Source: a bacterium HR08
GTDB lineage: Bacteria; Acidobacteriota; Blastocatellia; HR10
DNA: 32,579 nucleotides
Reading direction: 5' to 3'
Assembly (NCBI GenBank): GCA_002898775.1
Contig: BEHK01000015.1
Coordinates: forward strand, 1 to 32,579
The stretch's first letter is position 1. Every line of letters begins with the position of its first letter. Below, piece by piece: positions 7,694 through 16,111 of this stretch. The notes under the pieces are model-generated. The model made no database searches. It was not told the origin of the DNA and saw only the letters and a list, made by a program, of their open reading frames with translations. The translations under genes and the position numbers were made by a program.

Positions 7694-8974
7694 TCATGCG
7701 GAGGGCTGGCCGCACGCACCCGAGGCGCGCAAGGTGAGGCGTTTGAGCACCATGGTGCCATAGGCTCCGCGCGGAAGCGTGAACAGGAGCACGGCTTTCA
7801 CGCGGCCCGGATAGAGATCGTCCGGCGCCACCTCCAGCATCTCCAAGCCTTCGGGAAAAAGGAGGACATCGCGCGGGACGGCCTTCAGGTAAGCGCGCCT
7901 GAGCTTCCTGAGCGCGAGGGCTTTCTCCGACGCGATCCCCGCGCGCTCCAGAACCCTCCGATAAATATGCTCGGCATAGGGGTCCGGTGGGGAGGCGCCG
8001 GGGCCGGGCGTGGGAAGCTTCAGGCCACGCAAGTACTCGAGCGCTTCGCGAGAGAGCGTCAGATAGAAGGCATACCGCGTGACGACACCCCGCACGTCCA
8101 GAATCGGGGATGTCCACTCCCGCACGATCTCTCTCACCATCTCGTTCCAGAGGAACGATTGATAGGCCGACAGAATCAAGGCCAGCTCCTCGCGCGGAAT
8201 GAGATTGATGGCCCCCACATAATCTCCCCCGCGCTGCTGCAGAAAGCGAAAGAGGCGGCGTTCGGTCACCGTCTTCGCCTGCTTCAAGCAGGCGTCCCAT
8301 TCCCCCCAATGCTCCAGGAAATAGCGCTTGCGCTCCTTGGCCGCTCGTTTCTCTTCCGGATAGCACAGCGTGAGATAAATCTTCAGCGCCTCTTCCCATT
8401 GATCCCTCACGAGCTTCTCCGCGATGAACCCGCGCTTTCGATCGTAGGAGCCGAAGCGCTGGTCGTCGAAGTAATTCGGCAGACCGTAGGCCCGCACGGC
8501 CTGGAGATTGCGCTCCAGATGCCCGACCTCCTCCGCGCGCATCGCCCGCAGCGTGATGCGGAACTGATTGCCCCGGATGAATTCGGGGGTCATCGGCTCA
8601 TCCACCCACCCGAGGGCGTGGAGCGCGAACGCCGACTCGGTGAGCGAGAGATCACGTTCATCGCGAATCGTGATGTACTGCGTTGTGAGCGCGTGACGAT
8701 CCTTGCGCCCTCCGTAGGAGAACGCGTCATAAGGAAGCCCAAACCGTCGCGCCAATCGGCGCAAGAGGTCGGTCGTGTTCCACCCGGCCTTGGTCAGGCG
8801 ATAGAGCCGATACCGCCCCCGATCCGAGGGGGTGAGATCAACGATCTCCGTGACCTGGAAATCCTCGGGCCGGACCTTGATCTTGTACGCGATCGGCCTC
8901 CCCCGGCGTACGAGCGCTTCGGTCACAGGCCGTTTCCCTTCTCCCATCGAGATGGACACCGGCTCATCCGACAT
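7694..8974 (-). CDS. truD: tRNA pseudouridine synthase D
   Basis: This 426-residue TruD-family pseudouridine synthase in E. coli modifies U13 of tRNA(Glu). The family motif GGRKDRHALTTQ at residues 88-99 contains the catalytic Asp92. Other conserved blocks are the N-terminal PEDFQVTEI (36-44) and YFDDQRFGS in the middle. The C-terminal half is the TruD-specific insertion and core. Length is at the longer end for the family, as in archaeal and deep-branching bacterial homologues. The ATG at 8974 lies nine bases after the stop of the DUF457 gene, so the two are probably co-transcribed. The Shine-Dalgarno is weak (GAAGAACG), and an in-frame ATG nine codons further on is an alternative. Confidence 0.5.
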   Translation of the reverse strand: MSDEPVSISMGEGKRPVTEALVRRGRPIAYKIKVRPEDFQVTEIVDLTPSDRGRYRLYRLTKAGWNTTDLLRRLARRFGLPYDAFSYGGRKDRHALTTQYITIRDERDLSLTESAFALHALGWVDEPMTPEFIRGNQFRITLRAMRAEEVGHLERNLQAVRAYGLPNYFDDQRFGSYDRKRGFIAEKLVRDQWEEALKIYLTLCYPEEKRAAKERKRYFLEHWGEWDACLKQAKTVTERRLFRFLQQRGGDYVGAINLIPREELALILSAYQSFLWNEMVREIVREWTSPILDVRGVVTRYAFYLTLSREALEYLRGLKLPTPGPGASPPDPYAEHIYRRVLERAGIASEKALALRKLRRAYLKAVPRDVLLFPEGLEMLEVAPDDLYPGRVKAVLLFTLPRGAYGTMVLKRLTLRASGACGQPSA

Positions 8975-8983
8975 CAGCGTTCT

Positions 8984-10072
8984 TCAATGCACGAACCGAA
9001 TGTGCTCGACCCGTCCGCGCGCGTCGAAGACGACCTCCAGAGCCTGCCGTTTTCGCCCCGTCAGCGCGGGCCAGCGCCGAAGGAGCGCGCGCGCGATCGC
9101 TCGCCCCACGGCATCCAGATCCTCCAGCCGCCCTTCGAATCTCAAGTCGTAGAGGATGACGCGCTGTCGTCCCTCCTCTTGGCGGCGCATCGCCAGAGGG
9201 AAGCGAGCGAACCAGCGATACCGCTTCCCTTCGGGCGTCGCCCACGCTCGGACGATGAACGGATCGTCCGTGCGAAACGGCGAAGGATGAACGGCGATGG
9301 GACCGAAATCGGCCCGCAGGACTCGAACCGGGATGTCGTACACGCGATCGGGCGTCATGACGATGCCTTTTCGATGAAGGGGCGAGAAGGCGACGGGGAT
9401 CGCGCCCCTGGTCACGACCGAGAGGCCCTCGGCTTTCGCCCACGCATCCAACCGCCGAAGCGCCATTATCTGCACCCACACGGCGAGTCCCACATACCCC
9501 ACCAGCAGCATGGCGCCGACCCGATATTCCCATCCCGCTCGCCACGCGCGCCGTCCGAATGCGCGCCGAAGGAGCCATGGCACGCCGAGGATCAGCCACA
9601 CGTACGGATCAATGATGAACCAGAGGTCGAGACTGAACCGCCGATCGGAGAACGGCTGCAGGATCATCGTCCCGTACGACGTCACCAGATCGAAGACGAT
9701 GTGCGAACCGATCCCGAGAACACTCGCCAGGTAGCCCGCCCAAAAGCCGAGCGCGACGTCCTCGCGCCCATGGGGGTCGCCGACGACGACCCGACCCTCC
9801 GCACCGCGCCACCGCGTGAAGAGCGCGTGCGGAATCCGGTGATAAGCGAGCGCCGCGATGGGAAACCCCAGCAGGACAGCTCCAAGAAGCGAATGCGTGA
9901 TCCCCCGATGGTTCTGCAGCGACGCCAGCGGATCGCCCGCCCCAAAGAAGATGTCGACATCCGGCAGCACACTGCAGACGGTGGTGAGCACGACGAGATC
10001 GCGCCCGCGCGGCTCCGGCACCACCGCCTTCGCGAAAACCCGAGTGATCAGTCCATGTGTGATCGTATCCAT
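8984..10072 (-). CDS. DUF457/YdjM-like membrane-bound metal-dependent hydrolase
   Basis: The product is 362 residues from the ATG at 10072, chosen because the protein then begins MDTITHG, the canonical N-terminus of this family. The longer frame to 10201 adds 43 Arg-rich residues with no homology pattern. Family motifs are ITHG (His6), LPDVD (Asp38, Asp40), NHRGITHS (about 54-61), and SHIVFDL with YGTMILQPFS. These His/Asp residues are proposed metal ligands; several hydrophobic segments fill residues 20-220. A hydrophilic C-terminal domain of about 130 residues follows the membrane part. The E. coli relative is YdjM, and biochemical function is poorly established for the family. It lies upstream of truD with a 9-bp gap. 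The Shine-Dalgarno before 10072 is weak. Confidence 0.5.
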   Translation of the reverse strand: MDTITHGLITRVFAKAVVPEPRGRDLVVLTTVCSVLPDVDIFFGAGDPLASLQNHRGITHSLLGAVLLGFPIAALAYHRIPHALFTRWRGAEGRVVVGDPHGREDVALGFWAGYLASVLGIGSHIVFDLVTSYGTMILQPFSDRRFSLDLWFIIDPYVWLILGVPWLLRRAFGRRAWRAGWEYRVGAMLLVGYVGLAVWVQIMALRRLDAWAKAEGLSVVTRGAIPVAFSPLHRKGIVMTPDRVYDIPVRVLRADFGPIAVHPSPFRTDDPFIVRAWATPEGKRYRWFARFPLAMRRQEEGRQRVILYDLRFEGRLEDLDAVGRAIARALLRRWPALTGRKRQALEVVFDARGRVEHIRFVH

Positions 10073-10172
10073 CCCGCGGCGCTCACGTGAAAACGTATCG
10101 AAGCCTCGCGCTGCGGGCAACCTCAATCGGTGAGCCGATGCCCTCGCGCCCGCGCCACCTGACCGAGAATCC

Positions 10173-10196
10173 CTCCATCCGCGAACGCGGATGGAG
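10173..10196. repeat. Perfect inverted repeat, 11-bp arms, 2-nt centre
   Basis: CTCCATCCGCG, AA, CGCGGATGGAG lies between the DASS transporter stop (10214) and the DUF457 start (10072). As RNA it would form a 10-bp stem with a small loop 18 nt after the transporter stop on the minus strand. No T-run follows, so it is either a U-less terminator/3' stabiliser or a dyad operator for the downstream gene. Confidence 0.5.
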
Positions 10197-10213
10197 ACCA
10201 TCGCGCACCGACC

Positions 10214-11662
10214 TCACCACCAGCCGAGCGCTTTCCACCACACCGCTCCGATGCCCAACCAGATCGCCAGATTCACCCAGGAGGCGATCACTCCCAGCCG
10301 CCACCACACCGTCTGCGCGACATATCCCGCCCCGAAGTAAATGGGCGCCGGCGTCGTCCCGTAATGCGTGAGCCCGGCCATCACGTTCGAGAGATAAGCG
10401 AGCGCGTGCACAGCCAGCGGAGCCGGGGCCCCGGCCGCGAGCACGACGACGAGAAACGGGATGTACATGGCCGTCACATGCGCCGTGATGCTCGCGAACC
10501 CATAGTGCGCGTAAAAGTAGATGAGGGCCAGAACAAGCAGCGCTCCCCACCAACTCCATCCGGCCGTCACGGCCGCGGCCACCTCCGCGAACCGGCGCGT
10601 GAGATCGGTCTCGCCTAACGCGCCGCCCATGCGCACGAGGCCCCCGTACCAGAGGAAGACATCCCATGCGCCGCGTTCGGAGATGATGTCCTCCCAGCTC
10701 AACACGCCACCGAGGAGCAGCAACGCAATCCCCAGCAGCGCGATCACGGCATAGTGAATGCCGTGCCAACTCATCGTCATCCAGAGGGCGGCCACAACGA
10801 GGAAGACCAGGAGCATCACCTTTTCCTGACGCGACATCGGCCCCAATCGCTTCAATTCCACTTCGGCGAAAGTCGCCGCTTCAGGCGTGCGCCTCTGTTC
10901 CGGTGGGAACAACCGATACACGAGCACAGGGATGAGCGCGAACGAGAGCACGCCGGGCACGATCGCCCCCACGGCCCAACGCGCGTACGAGAGCGAGATG
11001 CCCGCCACCTGCTCGGCGAATTTCGCGATCAAGGGGTTGGAGGCTTGACCGGTCAGGAACATCGCGCACACGATGACCTCGCACTGATAGACGAGGACCA
11101 TGAGGAACGCGCCCAGCCGGCGCGCCGAATCTCCGGGTCGCGAATCGTAGGCTTCGGCCAGGCTCCGCGCGATGGGGAAGAGAATCCCCCCACATCGCGC
11201 ACCATTGGAAGGGATGATCATCGCCAGCACCATGTCCGTCGCCGCCAGCGCATAGCCCAAGCCGAGCGAATGTCGCCCCACGGCGCGAATGAAGAGGAAG
11301 GCGATGCGCCGCCCGAGCCCCGTCTTGATCATCCCGCGCGCGAAGAAGAAGGCCGCCAGTACGAGCCAGACGATGGGGTCCGCATACCCGGCGAGCGCCT
11401 CACCGACGGGCATCGTTCCCGTGACGGCGAGCGCGAGCACGCCCAGAAGCACCATAGCCCCGCCCGGCATCGGCTGCGCGATCAACCCCGCGATCGTCGC
11501 CAGGAAGATCGCCAGCAGATGCCACGACTCGCGCGCGATCCCTTCGGGCCTGGGCGCGAGCGCCACCCCCACGCCCGTCAGGAAGACCACGCCCCACCGC
11601 ACGACGGTCGAGGAGATCTCACGATGACGGTCCATCACGCGATGTGCGCGTCGGGGAGGCAT
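10214..11662 (-). CDS. DASS (SLC13)-family anion/sodium symporter or dicarboxylate exchanger
   Basis: This 482-residue polytopic membrane protein has about 11-12 hydrophobic segments. Two family landmarks are visible: SNGARCGGILFPIARS (first half) resembles the SNTARAGGI motif of CitT/plastid 2-oxoglutarate-malate translocators, and SNVMAGLTHYGTTPAPIYFG (second half) resembles the paired SNxxxxLTHYGT motif. Both form the ion/substrate site in the DASS fold. The usual SNT of the first motif reads SNG here. The C-terminus (WWRLGVIASWVNLAIWLGIG) is typical of this subfamily. The likely substrate is a C4/C5 dicarboxylate or citrate. The ATG at 11662 has no clear Shine-Dalgarno; a second in-frame ATG nine codons on (11635) is possible. 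It follows the DNA ligase gene by 82 bp on the same strand. Confidence 0.5.
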   Translation of the reverse strand: MPPRRAHRVMDRHREISSTVVRWGVVFLTGVGVALAPRPEGIARESWHLLAIFLATIAGLIAQPMPGGAMVLLGVLALAVTGTMPVGEALAGYADPIVWLVLAAFFFARGMIKTGLGRRIAFLFIRAVGRHSLGLGYALAATDMVLAMIIPSNGARCGGILFPIARSLAEAYDSRPGDSARRLGAFLMVLVYQCEVIVCAMFLTGQASNPLIAKFAEQVAGISLSYARWAVGAIVPGVLSFALIPVLVYRLFPPEQRRTPEAATFAEVELKRLGPMSRQEKVMLLVFLVVAALWMTMSWHGIHYAVIALLGIALLLLGGVLSWEDIISERGAWDVFLWYGGLVRMGGALGETDLTRRFAEVAAAVTAGWSWWGALLVLALIYFYAHYGFASITAHVTAMYIPFLVVVLAAGAPAPLAVHALAYLSNVMAGLTHYGTTPAPIYFGAGYVAQTVWWRLGVIASWVNLAIWLGIGAVWWKALGWW

Positions 11663-11744
11663 GTCAGACGAATGGACATCGGAGGGTGCGAAGAGGATTC
11701 ACACCACCAAATCCCTCGCGCTCCGCCTCGGGGCTCCCACCGAA

Positions 11745-13493
11745 TCATCCGGCGAGCTTCACCCGCTTCTGCATCTCGTACAGCTCCAGCACCTCGCGCA
11801 CCGTGTTGGCATCCTCCGGCCGCTTGTCCTCCCGAATCCAGCCGACGACGCGGGGGAAGCGCAACGCATAACCCGGCTCATCGTCGCGCTTGCCGCAGGT
11901 GTGGACCGGCGACTTCGTGATCTCATCCGCCAGCACCGTCACGACATAGCGGGGCTCCACCCACACGTCGGGCTCAATGAGCGAATCCACACGCGCGGGA
12001 CGATGTGACACGCGCGAGCGATCGAGCAGCTCGCGAATCCGCACCCACTCCTCCTCGCTCAATCCGCTCCCGATCTTCGCGATCGTCTTGAACGTGTCGC
12101 TCTCCTCATCGTACACGGCTCCGAGCAATGCCCCGATGCCCAGCCGCGCCCGCGATCCGCGCCCGTGGAAGTAGCCGATCAGCACGACATCGAGCGTATC
12201 GCTCAATTCGCCTTTGTACGAGCGCTTGAGCTTGATCCAATGGAAGCCGCGCGCGCCCGCTTGATACGGTGCGTCAAGCCGCTTGGCGACGATGCCCTCC
12301 AGCCCACGCTCGATGCTCTCTTCGAAGAACCGCTCCACGGCCTTGGGATCCTCGGTGATGATCATCTCGGCGAGCTTGAGCCGATCGCCCGGGCGGATCA
12401 TGCGCTCCAACGCCGCTCGCCGCCGCTCATATGGCTCCGGCGTATAGTCCATGCCGTCGCTGTAGAGCAGATCGAAGGCGTACAGCACCAGCGGATATTC
12501 GCGCGCCATCTCTTCGACCCCGTGCTTGCGCTTGCGCTGAACCGTGACCTGGAAGGGATAGATCTCGCCCGTCTCCTCGTTCACGGCAACGGCCTCGCCC
12601 TCGAAGATCGCTTCGCGCGCGGCCACCTGCCGGCGCACCCCCTCGACGATATCCGGGAACATCGGCGTCGTGCGTTCGAGATTTCGAGAGAAGATCTCCA
12701 CCGCATCCCCCTGCTTGTGCACCTGACAGCGGAACCCGTCAATCTTCACCTCGACGGCGCAGCGTCCGAGCCGCCGGATGATCTCCTCAGCCGTGGGCAA
12801 CCGCTCGGCCAACGCCATGCGAATCGGATGGCCGACGCGGACCCGAAAGGCGCGAATTCCCTCCAGCCCCTGCCCTCGAAGCGTCCGCGCGACCAATCCG
12901 AGATCAGAACAGAGGTTGTAGGCCCGCTCCAACTCCGGCCTCAAGCTCCGATCTCCCGCCACCGCCTTCGAGAGCGCGTCCAGGATCGTGGGATCACCGA
13001 TCCCCAAGCGCAATCGTCCCATGACGAACCGCGCGATATAGCGCGCTTCCTTCGGCCCGGCTTCCGCCAACAGGTCGCTCAGCCCCTGTATCTTTCGCTC
13101 GACGCTCCCTTCGCCCGTCTGCTCCGCAATCTCCATCAAGCGCGTATAGACGGCGAGGACGGTGAGCTTCCCGCGCGCGGACGCCTCCTTCTTCTGTTCG
13201 AGCAGCCGCTCGACGACCAGTCCGGGGTCACCCAACTTCTTGTACAACGTCGCCACGCGCCCTTCCTCGACGCCCGTGGCCTTCGCGATGGCGCGCAACA
13301 CGAGCTTCTCGGCCATCCCGATCTCAATGCCGCGAAAAGGCGGCGCTAACTGCTCTTCCAGCAGATAGACGACCGGAGCGATCTCCTCCACCTCCACCTC
13401 GCGAAACAATTCGCTCAAGATGTCGAACATCTCCAATCGCTTGGTCGTCGCTTCGAGTCGCTCGAAATAGTCAACGAGTTTGGCGAATCGCAT
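11745..13493 (-). CDS. lig: ATP-dependent DNA ligase (archaeal/eukaryotic-type)
   Basis: A 582-residue complete ligase. Residues 1-200 form an all-helical DNA-binding domain (DNA_ligase_A_N type). The nucleotidyltransferase core carries motif I KIDG at 250-253 with the adenylated Lys250, then FEGEAVAVN (297-305), EGIVAKR (399-405) and WIKLKRSYKG (419-428, motif V). The OB domain includes GALLGAVYDEE and the C-terminal segment RFPRVVGWIREDK. Length and motif context match the archaeal LigI group, not the short bacterial LigD/LigC enzymes, and no Ku or LigD-like polymerase/nuclease lies nearby. Bacteria normally rely on NAD-dependent LigA, so this is an accessory ligase, probably of archaeal-like descent, found in some thermophilic and acidobacterial lineages (inference). 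The ATG at 13493 has only a weak Shine-Dalgarno, but an in-frame TGA upstream limits alternatives. Confidence 0.5.
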   Translation of the reverse strand: MRFAKLVDYFERLEATTKRLEMFDILSELFREVEVEEIAPVVYLLEEQLAPPFRGIEIGMAEKLVLRAIAKATGVEEGRVATLYKKLGDPGLVVERLLEQKKEASARGKLTVLAVYTRLMEIAEQTGEGSVERKIQGLSDLLAEAGPKEARYIARFVMGRLRLGIGDPTILDALSKAVAGDRSLRPELERAYNLCSDLGLVARTLRGQGLEGIRAFRVRVGHPIRMALAERLPTAEEIIRRLGRCAVEVKIDGFRCQVHKQGDAVEIFSRNLERTTPMFPDIVEGVRRQVAAREAIFEGEAVAVNEETGEIYPFQVTVQRKRKHGVEEMAREYPLVLYAFDLLYSDGMDYTPEPYERRRAALERMIRPGDRLKLAEMIITEDPKAVERFFEESIERGLEGIVAKRLDAPYQAGARGFHWIKLKRSYKGELSDTLDVVLIGYFHGRGSRARLGIGALLGAVYDEESDTFKTIAKIGSGLSEEEWVRIRELLDRSRVSHRPARVDSLIEPDVWVEPRYVVTVLADEITKSPVHTCGKRDDEPGYALRFPRVVGWIREDKRPEDANTVREVLELYEMQKRVKLAG

Positions 13494-13759
13494 ACGCTCA
13501 CTGCGGCGCGCTCCTCGTGAATGGAGCCGCGCGCCGCTCGCTCACCTCCTTCCGGGCGAGGATTTCCTCTCACCGATGCCCGCGAACCAAATCGCGAGCA
13601 TCGCGCCCTCTTCGATGCCCACCGCTCCGAAGCCCCCGCGACCGCAAACGCGCCCGCTTCTCATGGCGCGATCCCCCGGAGCGCGAGGCCCCTATCCGAA
13701 GGGCGCCCGATCGCCCTCGCTCTCCGCTCCAAGCCGCCGTCACGCAGGCGAATGCGCGC
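13494..13759. other. Intergenic stretch between ligase and cyclophilin genes
   Basis: These 266 bp form the largest gap in the window. I see no convincing gene or promoter in it. The minus strand has a perfect AAGGAGGTGA (13551-13542), but no ATG, GTG or TTG sits at a suitable distance downstream. A 40-codon minus-strand frame (13664-13542) ends in that same sequence and has no recognisable features. Confidence 0.5.
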
Positions 13760-14389
13760 TCACTTCACGCGCTCGATGATCACCCTCTGAATGAGCACAG
13801 GGCGGATCGGTTTGTCCGTCGCATCGCGCGGGACATTGGCGATCCGCCGAGCGACGTCCAACCCCTCGACGACTTCGCCGAAGATCGTATGCTTGCCGTT
13901 CAAGTGCGGCGCCGGCGCGACGGTGATGAAGAACTGACTCCCATTGGTGTTCGGCCCGCGATTGGCCATCGCCAAACGGCCCGGTTTGTCGAACTTCAAA
14001 TTCGGACGAATCTCATCCTCGAACGTATAGCCCGGCGTATACCGACCGGTCGCCGTCGGATCCCCCGATTGGATGATGAAATTCGGGATGACGCGATGAA
14101 ACATCAAGCCATCGTAAAACCGCTTCTTGATCTTCCGTCCGGTCCGTGGCGAGATGTGCTCCTTCGTCCCCTCCGCCAATCCCACGAAATTGGCGACGGC
14201 CTTGGGCGCCTCCTGCTCGAAGAGCCGACACACGATCCGTCCCATGCTCGTCTCGAAGATAGCATATAGACCCGGCGCGCGCCGCGCCGACGATGCGGCG
14301 GACCGTTGTTGCCCCCCGATCGAAAGCGCGAGAGCGAGCATCATCCCGATGCTCATGATCCCGAGGTAACAAGCCGGTGTTCTCCTCAT
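13760..14389 (-). CDS. Exported cyclophilin-type peptidyl-prolyl cis-trans isomerase
   Basis: This 209-residue protein has a hydrophobic N-terminal segment (residues about 6-25, LGIMSIGMMLALALSIGG), a signal peptide or anchor placing the enzyme outside the cytoplasm. The cyclophilin domain spans about residues 40-207. It carries FHRVIPNFIIQSGDP, with the catalytic Arg and the usual Phe and Gln positions, followed by NGSQFFIT and HLNGKHTIFGEV. The position occupied by Trp in cyclosporin-sensitive cyclophilins is His here, common in bacterial enzymes. It catalyses prolyl isomerisation during folding of exported proteins. The ATG at 14389 has AAGGAG six bases upstream. It follows the membrane-anchored gene (14463-14978) by 73 bp and is probably read from the same promoter. 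Confidence 0.5.
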   Translation of the reverse strand: MRRTPACYLGIMSIGMMLALALSIGGQQRSAASSARRAPGLYAIFETSMGRIVCRLFEQEAPKAVANFVGLAEGTKEHISPRTGRKIKKRFYDGLMFHRVIPNFIIQSGDPTATGRYTPGYTFEDEIRPNLKFDKPGRLAMANRGPNTNGSQFFITVAPAPHLNGKHTIFGEVVEGLDVARRIANVPRDATDKPIRPVLIQRVIIERVK

Positions 14390-14462
14390 AGCCTGCTCCT
14401 TGCCGGCGAGCAGCGGCGGGCGAAAAGCGCGCGGTCGCGCTCAAGGGGCGAGCTCGGTGCCA

Positions 14463-14978
14463 TCATTGGAACCGCAACCCCTCGACCACGATCTCAAATC
14501 GCGCCAGCTCAGCCTTGGGCGGGACGTTATCCACATTGACCTGAATGACCATGGACTCATTCGGCCCCAAGCTCGGTCTCCGACGCGGGATCGGGAAGGC
14601 CGTGCGCTCGGCCACAGGCCGATTCTCCATATCGTAGACGATGGCGCGAACCTGCACCCCCGTGAGCGTGCGCGATCCTCGATTGGTGAGCAAGCCGTAA
14701 ACGACGACCTGCTTCTGCCCGATGAGATTTTGCGCTTGCGTCGCCTCCTGATTCTCCACGGTCACAAACCGGCGATAGGCTTCAAATTCCGGAGAGCCTG
14801 CCGATACAAATCCAGTGAGCCTCGCGCTCGCGGTCCCGGCCGGCCCCGACGTCGGGCGTCGCGCGCTCCAATACAGGATGAGCCCCCCGATCACGGCGAA
14901 CCCAATGGCCGTGATCAAAAGGACCTGCCATTGTCGCCGCCGCTCCTCTCGCTCCACGTCTGAAGGTGGCGTGAACAT
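14463..14978 (-). CDS. Membrane-anchored protein with DUF2393/FxLYD-like extracytoplasmic domain
   Basis: The product is 171 residues from the ATG at 14978, selected for its GAGGGGGAAG Shine-Dalgarno and the promoter just upstream; a longer frame to 15080 would extend through that promoter. The N-terminus is charged (VEREERRRQW), then one membrane segment lies at about residues 18-37, followed by an extracytoplasmic domain of about 130 residues. That domain has the pattern (..VYGLLTNRGSRTLTGVQVRAIVYD.. and ..LGPNESMVIQVNVDN.. and ..FEIVVEGLRF) of a beta-sandwich of the FxLYD/DUF2393 kind, which occurs in secreted proteins from several phyla. Molecular function is unknown. Co-orientation with the exported cyclophilin suggests an envelope setting. 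The domain call is moderate. Confidence 0.5.
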   Translation of the reverse strand: MFTPPSDVEREERRRQWQVLLITAIGFAVIGGLILYWSARRPTSGPAGTASARLTGFVSAGSPEFEAYRRFVTVENQEATQAQNLIGQKQVVVYGLLTNRGSRTLTGVQVRAIVYDMENRPVAERTAFPIPRRRPSLGPNESMVIQVNVDNVPPKAELARFEIVVEGLRFQ

Positions 14979-15000
14979 ACTTCCCCCTCTGTCCCTGTAT

Positions 15001-15029
15001 CTTATACCGCTTCGACCCGTGGAGGACAA
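15001..15029 (-). promoter_or_regulatory. Candidate promoter for the membrane-anchored protein/cyclophilin pair
   Basis: On the minus strand there is a -35 TTGTCC (15029-15024), a 17-bp spacer and a -10 TATAAG (15006-15001, 5 of 6 matches). It sits 22 bp before the chosen start codon and directly after a hairpin that probably ends the preceding transcript. Confidence 0.5.
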
Positions 15030-15042
15030 GATCAAGAGCGCG

Positions 15043-15067
15043 GGGGGCTCACTTCCGAAGAGCCCCC
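15043..15067 (-). terminator. Candidate transcription-ending hairpin after the DinB-like gene
   Basis: Arms GGGGGCTC and GAGCCCCC (8 bp, 7 of them G-C or better) flank a 9-nt loop, 30 nt beyond the DinB-like stop. The downstream minus-strand sequence is only moderately T-rich (CTCTTGATCTTG), so this is not a textbook intrinsic terminator. Its position between one gene's stop and the next promoter supports the role. Confidence 0.5.
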
Positions 15068-15096
15068 GAGGGGGGCGCAAGGGCCATACCCTTTGG

Positions 15097-15642
15097 TCAG
15101 AATCCCCAAGGGGACAGATGCTCGACGCCGAGCAGGCGAAGATAGGCGACGATCTGCCCGCGATGATGCGCCTCGTGCTCGCAGAGGCCGAGGATCACGT
15201 CATACAGCGTCACGCGACCGGCGAGCCCGTTCACCGAACGGGCGAGGTCCTCATCCGTGAGCGTTCCCAGCAACTCCAGCGTCTCGCGATGCGTCAACTC
15301 AAGGAGCGCCAACTCGGCCATGAGATTCTCGGCCGGACCGGTCGCCTCAATCAGATCCAGATCGCGACGCACGGCCAGAAGCTGCTTCAAATCCCAATGC
15401 CCCTTGACGACCTCCTGCCACATCATCTCGGCTTGAGCCAGATGCCGCACCAGTTGCCCCAGCGTGAGCCCCCCTTCGACCGGCCGCCACGTCATCCGAT
15501 CCGGGGGAATGCGGCGAAGGACCGAGAGCGTCCGCGCCCGAACGCTTCGAACATGAGCCCGAAGGCGCTCGGCCATTCGCCTCATCTCTCCCCCACTCGT
15601 CGCCGGAGATGACCCGCCCGAACGGGCTCCCTTCGGCTCCAT
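15097..15642 (-). CDS. DinB-like four-helix-bundle protein
   Basis: A product of 181 residues with the DinB/YfiT fold pattern. The first conserved helix has LTLGQLVRHLAQAEMMW, whose His is the first metal ligand, and the C-terminal helix has LCEHEAHHRGQIVAYLRLLG with the remaining His ligands. The three-His site normally binds a divalent metal. Family members act as thiol-dependent transferases, or as proteins with no known reaction. The start codon ATG at 15642 overlaps the stop of the SCP2-like gene (TGATG); a GTG at 15645 is also possible. Translational coupling with the upstream gene is therefore likely. DinB proteins are abundant in soil bacteria and function cannot be given more precisely. 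Confidence 0.5.
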   Translation of the reverse strand: MEPKGARSGGSSPATSGGEMRRMAERLRAHVRSVRARTLSVLRRIPPDRMTWRPVEGGLTLGQLVRHLAQAEMMWQEVVKGHWDLKQLLAVRRDLDLIEATGPAENLMAELALLELTHRETLELLGTLTDEDLARSVNGLAGRVTLYDVILGLCEHEAHHRGQIVAYLRLLGVEHLSPWGF

Positions 15643-16052
15643 CACGATTCATCCCGAAATCGCGTGGGCACGCGCGCCGCACACGCGAGCAGAGCTTGAG
15701 CCGCGCGCATGTAGCGAAGCAGCAGTGAGAGATCACCGCGAACGCGCAACTTCCCCATCCAGATCGCCCGCACCGGATCAAGCTGTCCTTGCAAGAGTCG
15801 CTTCCAATCCTCGTACTCGGCCGAGATGAGAAATGGCGCGCCCTCCCCCTCCTGAGGGGTGACCAATTCCGCCGCGCGGCACTCCCCCTGATGGAGATCG
15901 AGCCAGAGATAGGTCTTCTCCTCGCCGAAGCGAACGACGAAGCAGATCGGCCCACCGCGCCAATCGGCCGCCGACTCCCGATACGTAGGACTGCTGTTGA
16001 TCTGCTCGCGAAAGGCGCGCACCCATTCGGCGCTCGGAAAGAGCAGGTTCAT
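15642..16052 (-). CDS. SCP2 sterol-transfer-like domain protein
   Basis: The product is 136 residues from the ATG at 16052. Translation from this Met begins with an aligned SCP2-like N-terminus (FPSAEWVRAFREQINSSPTY), whereas a longer frame to 16151 would overlap the upstream membrane-protein gene by 40 bp and adds an acidic, unstructured leader. The fold pattern is GGPICFVVRFG, YLWLDLHQGEC, then ISAEYEDWKRLLQGQLDP, AIWMGKLRVRGDLSLLLRYM, matching the alpha/beta SCP2 lipid-binding domain. It probably binds a hydrophobic ligand; which one is unknown. The end overlaps the DinB-like start, so the two are coupled. The Shine-Dalgarno is weak. Confidence 0.5.
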   Translation of the reverse strand: MNLLFPSAEWVRAFREQINSSPTYRESAADWRGGPICFVVRFGEEKTYLWLDLHQGECRAAELVTPQEGEGAPFLISAEYEDWKRLLQGQLDPVRAIWMGKLRVRGDLSLLLRYMRAAQALLACAARVPTRFRDES

Positions 16053-16111
16053 ACGAGACGCTCGCGACCGTGGGACGGTGTCCACAACTTCTCCATCTTC
16101 GCCCGAATCCC

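Noticed and set aside
7967-10090. A 707-codon plus-strand frame across truD and the DUF457 gene
   Set aside because: It spans two well-supported genes on the other strand and has low-complexity basic composition.
13542-13664. A 40-codon minus-strand frame ending in a perfect AAGGAGGTGA between the cyclophilin and ligase genes
   Set aside because: The peptide has no recognisable feature, its own start lacks a good Shine-Dalgarno, and no start codon follows the AAGGAGGTGA at a useful distance.
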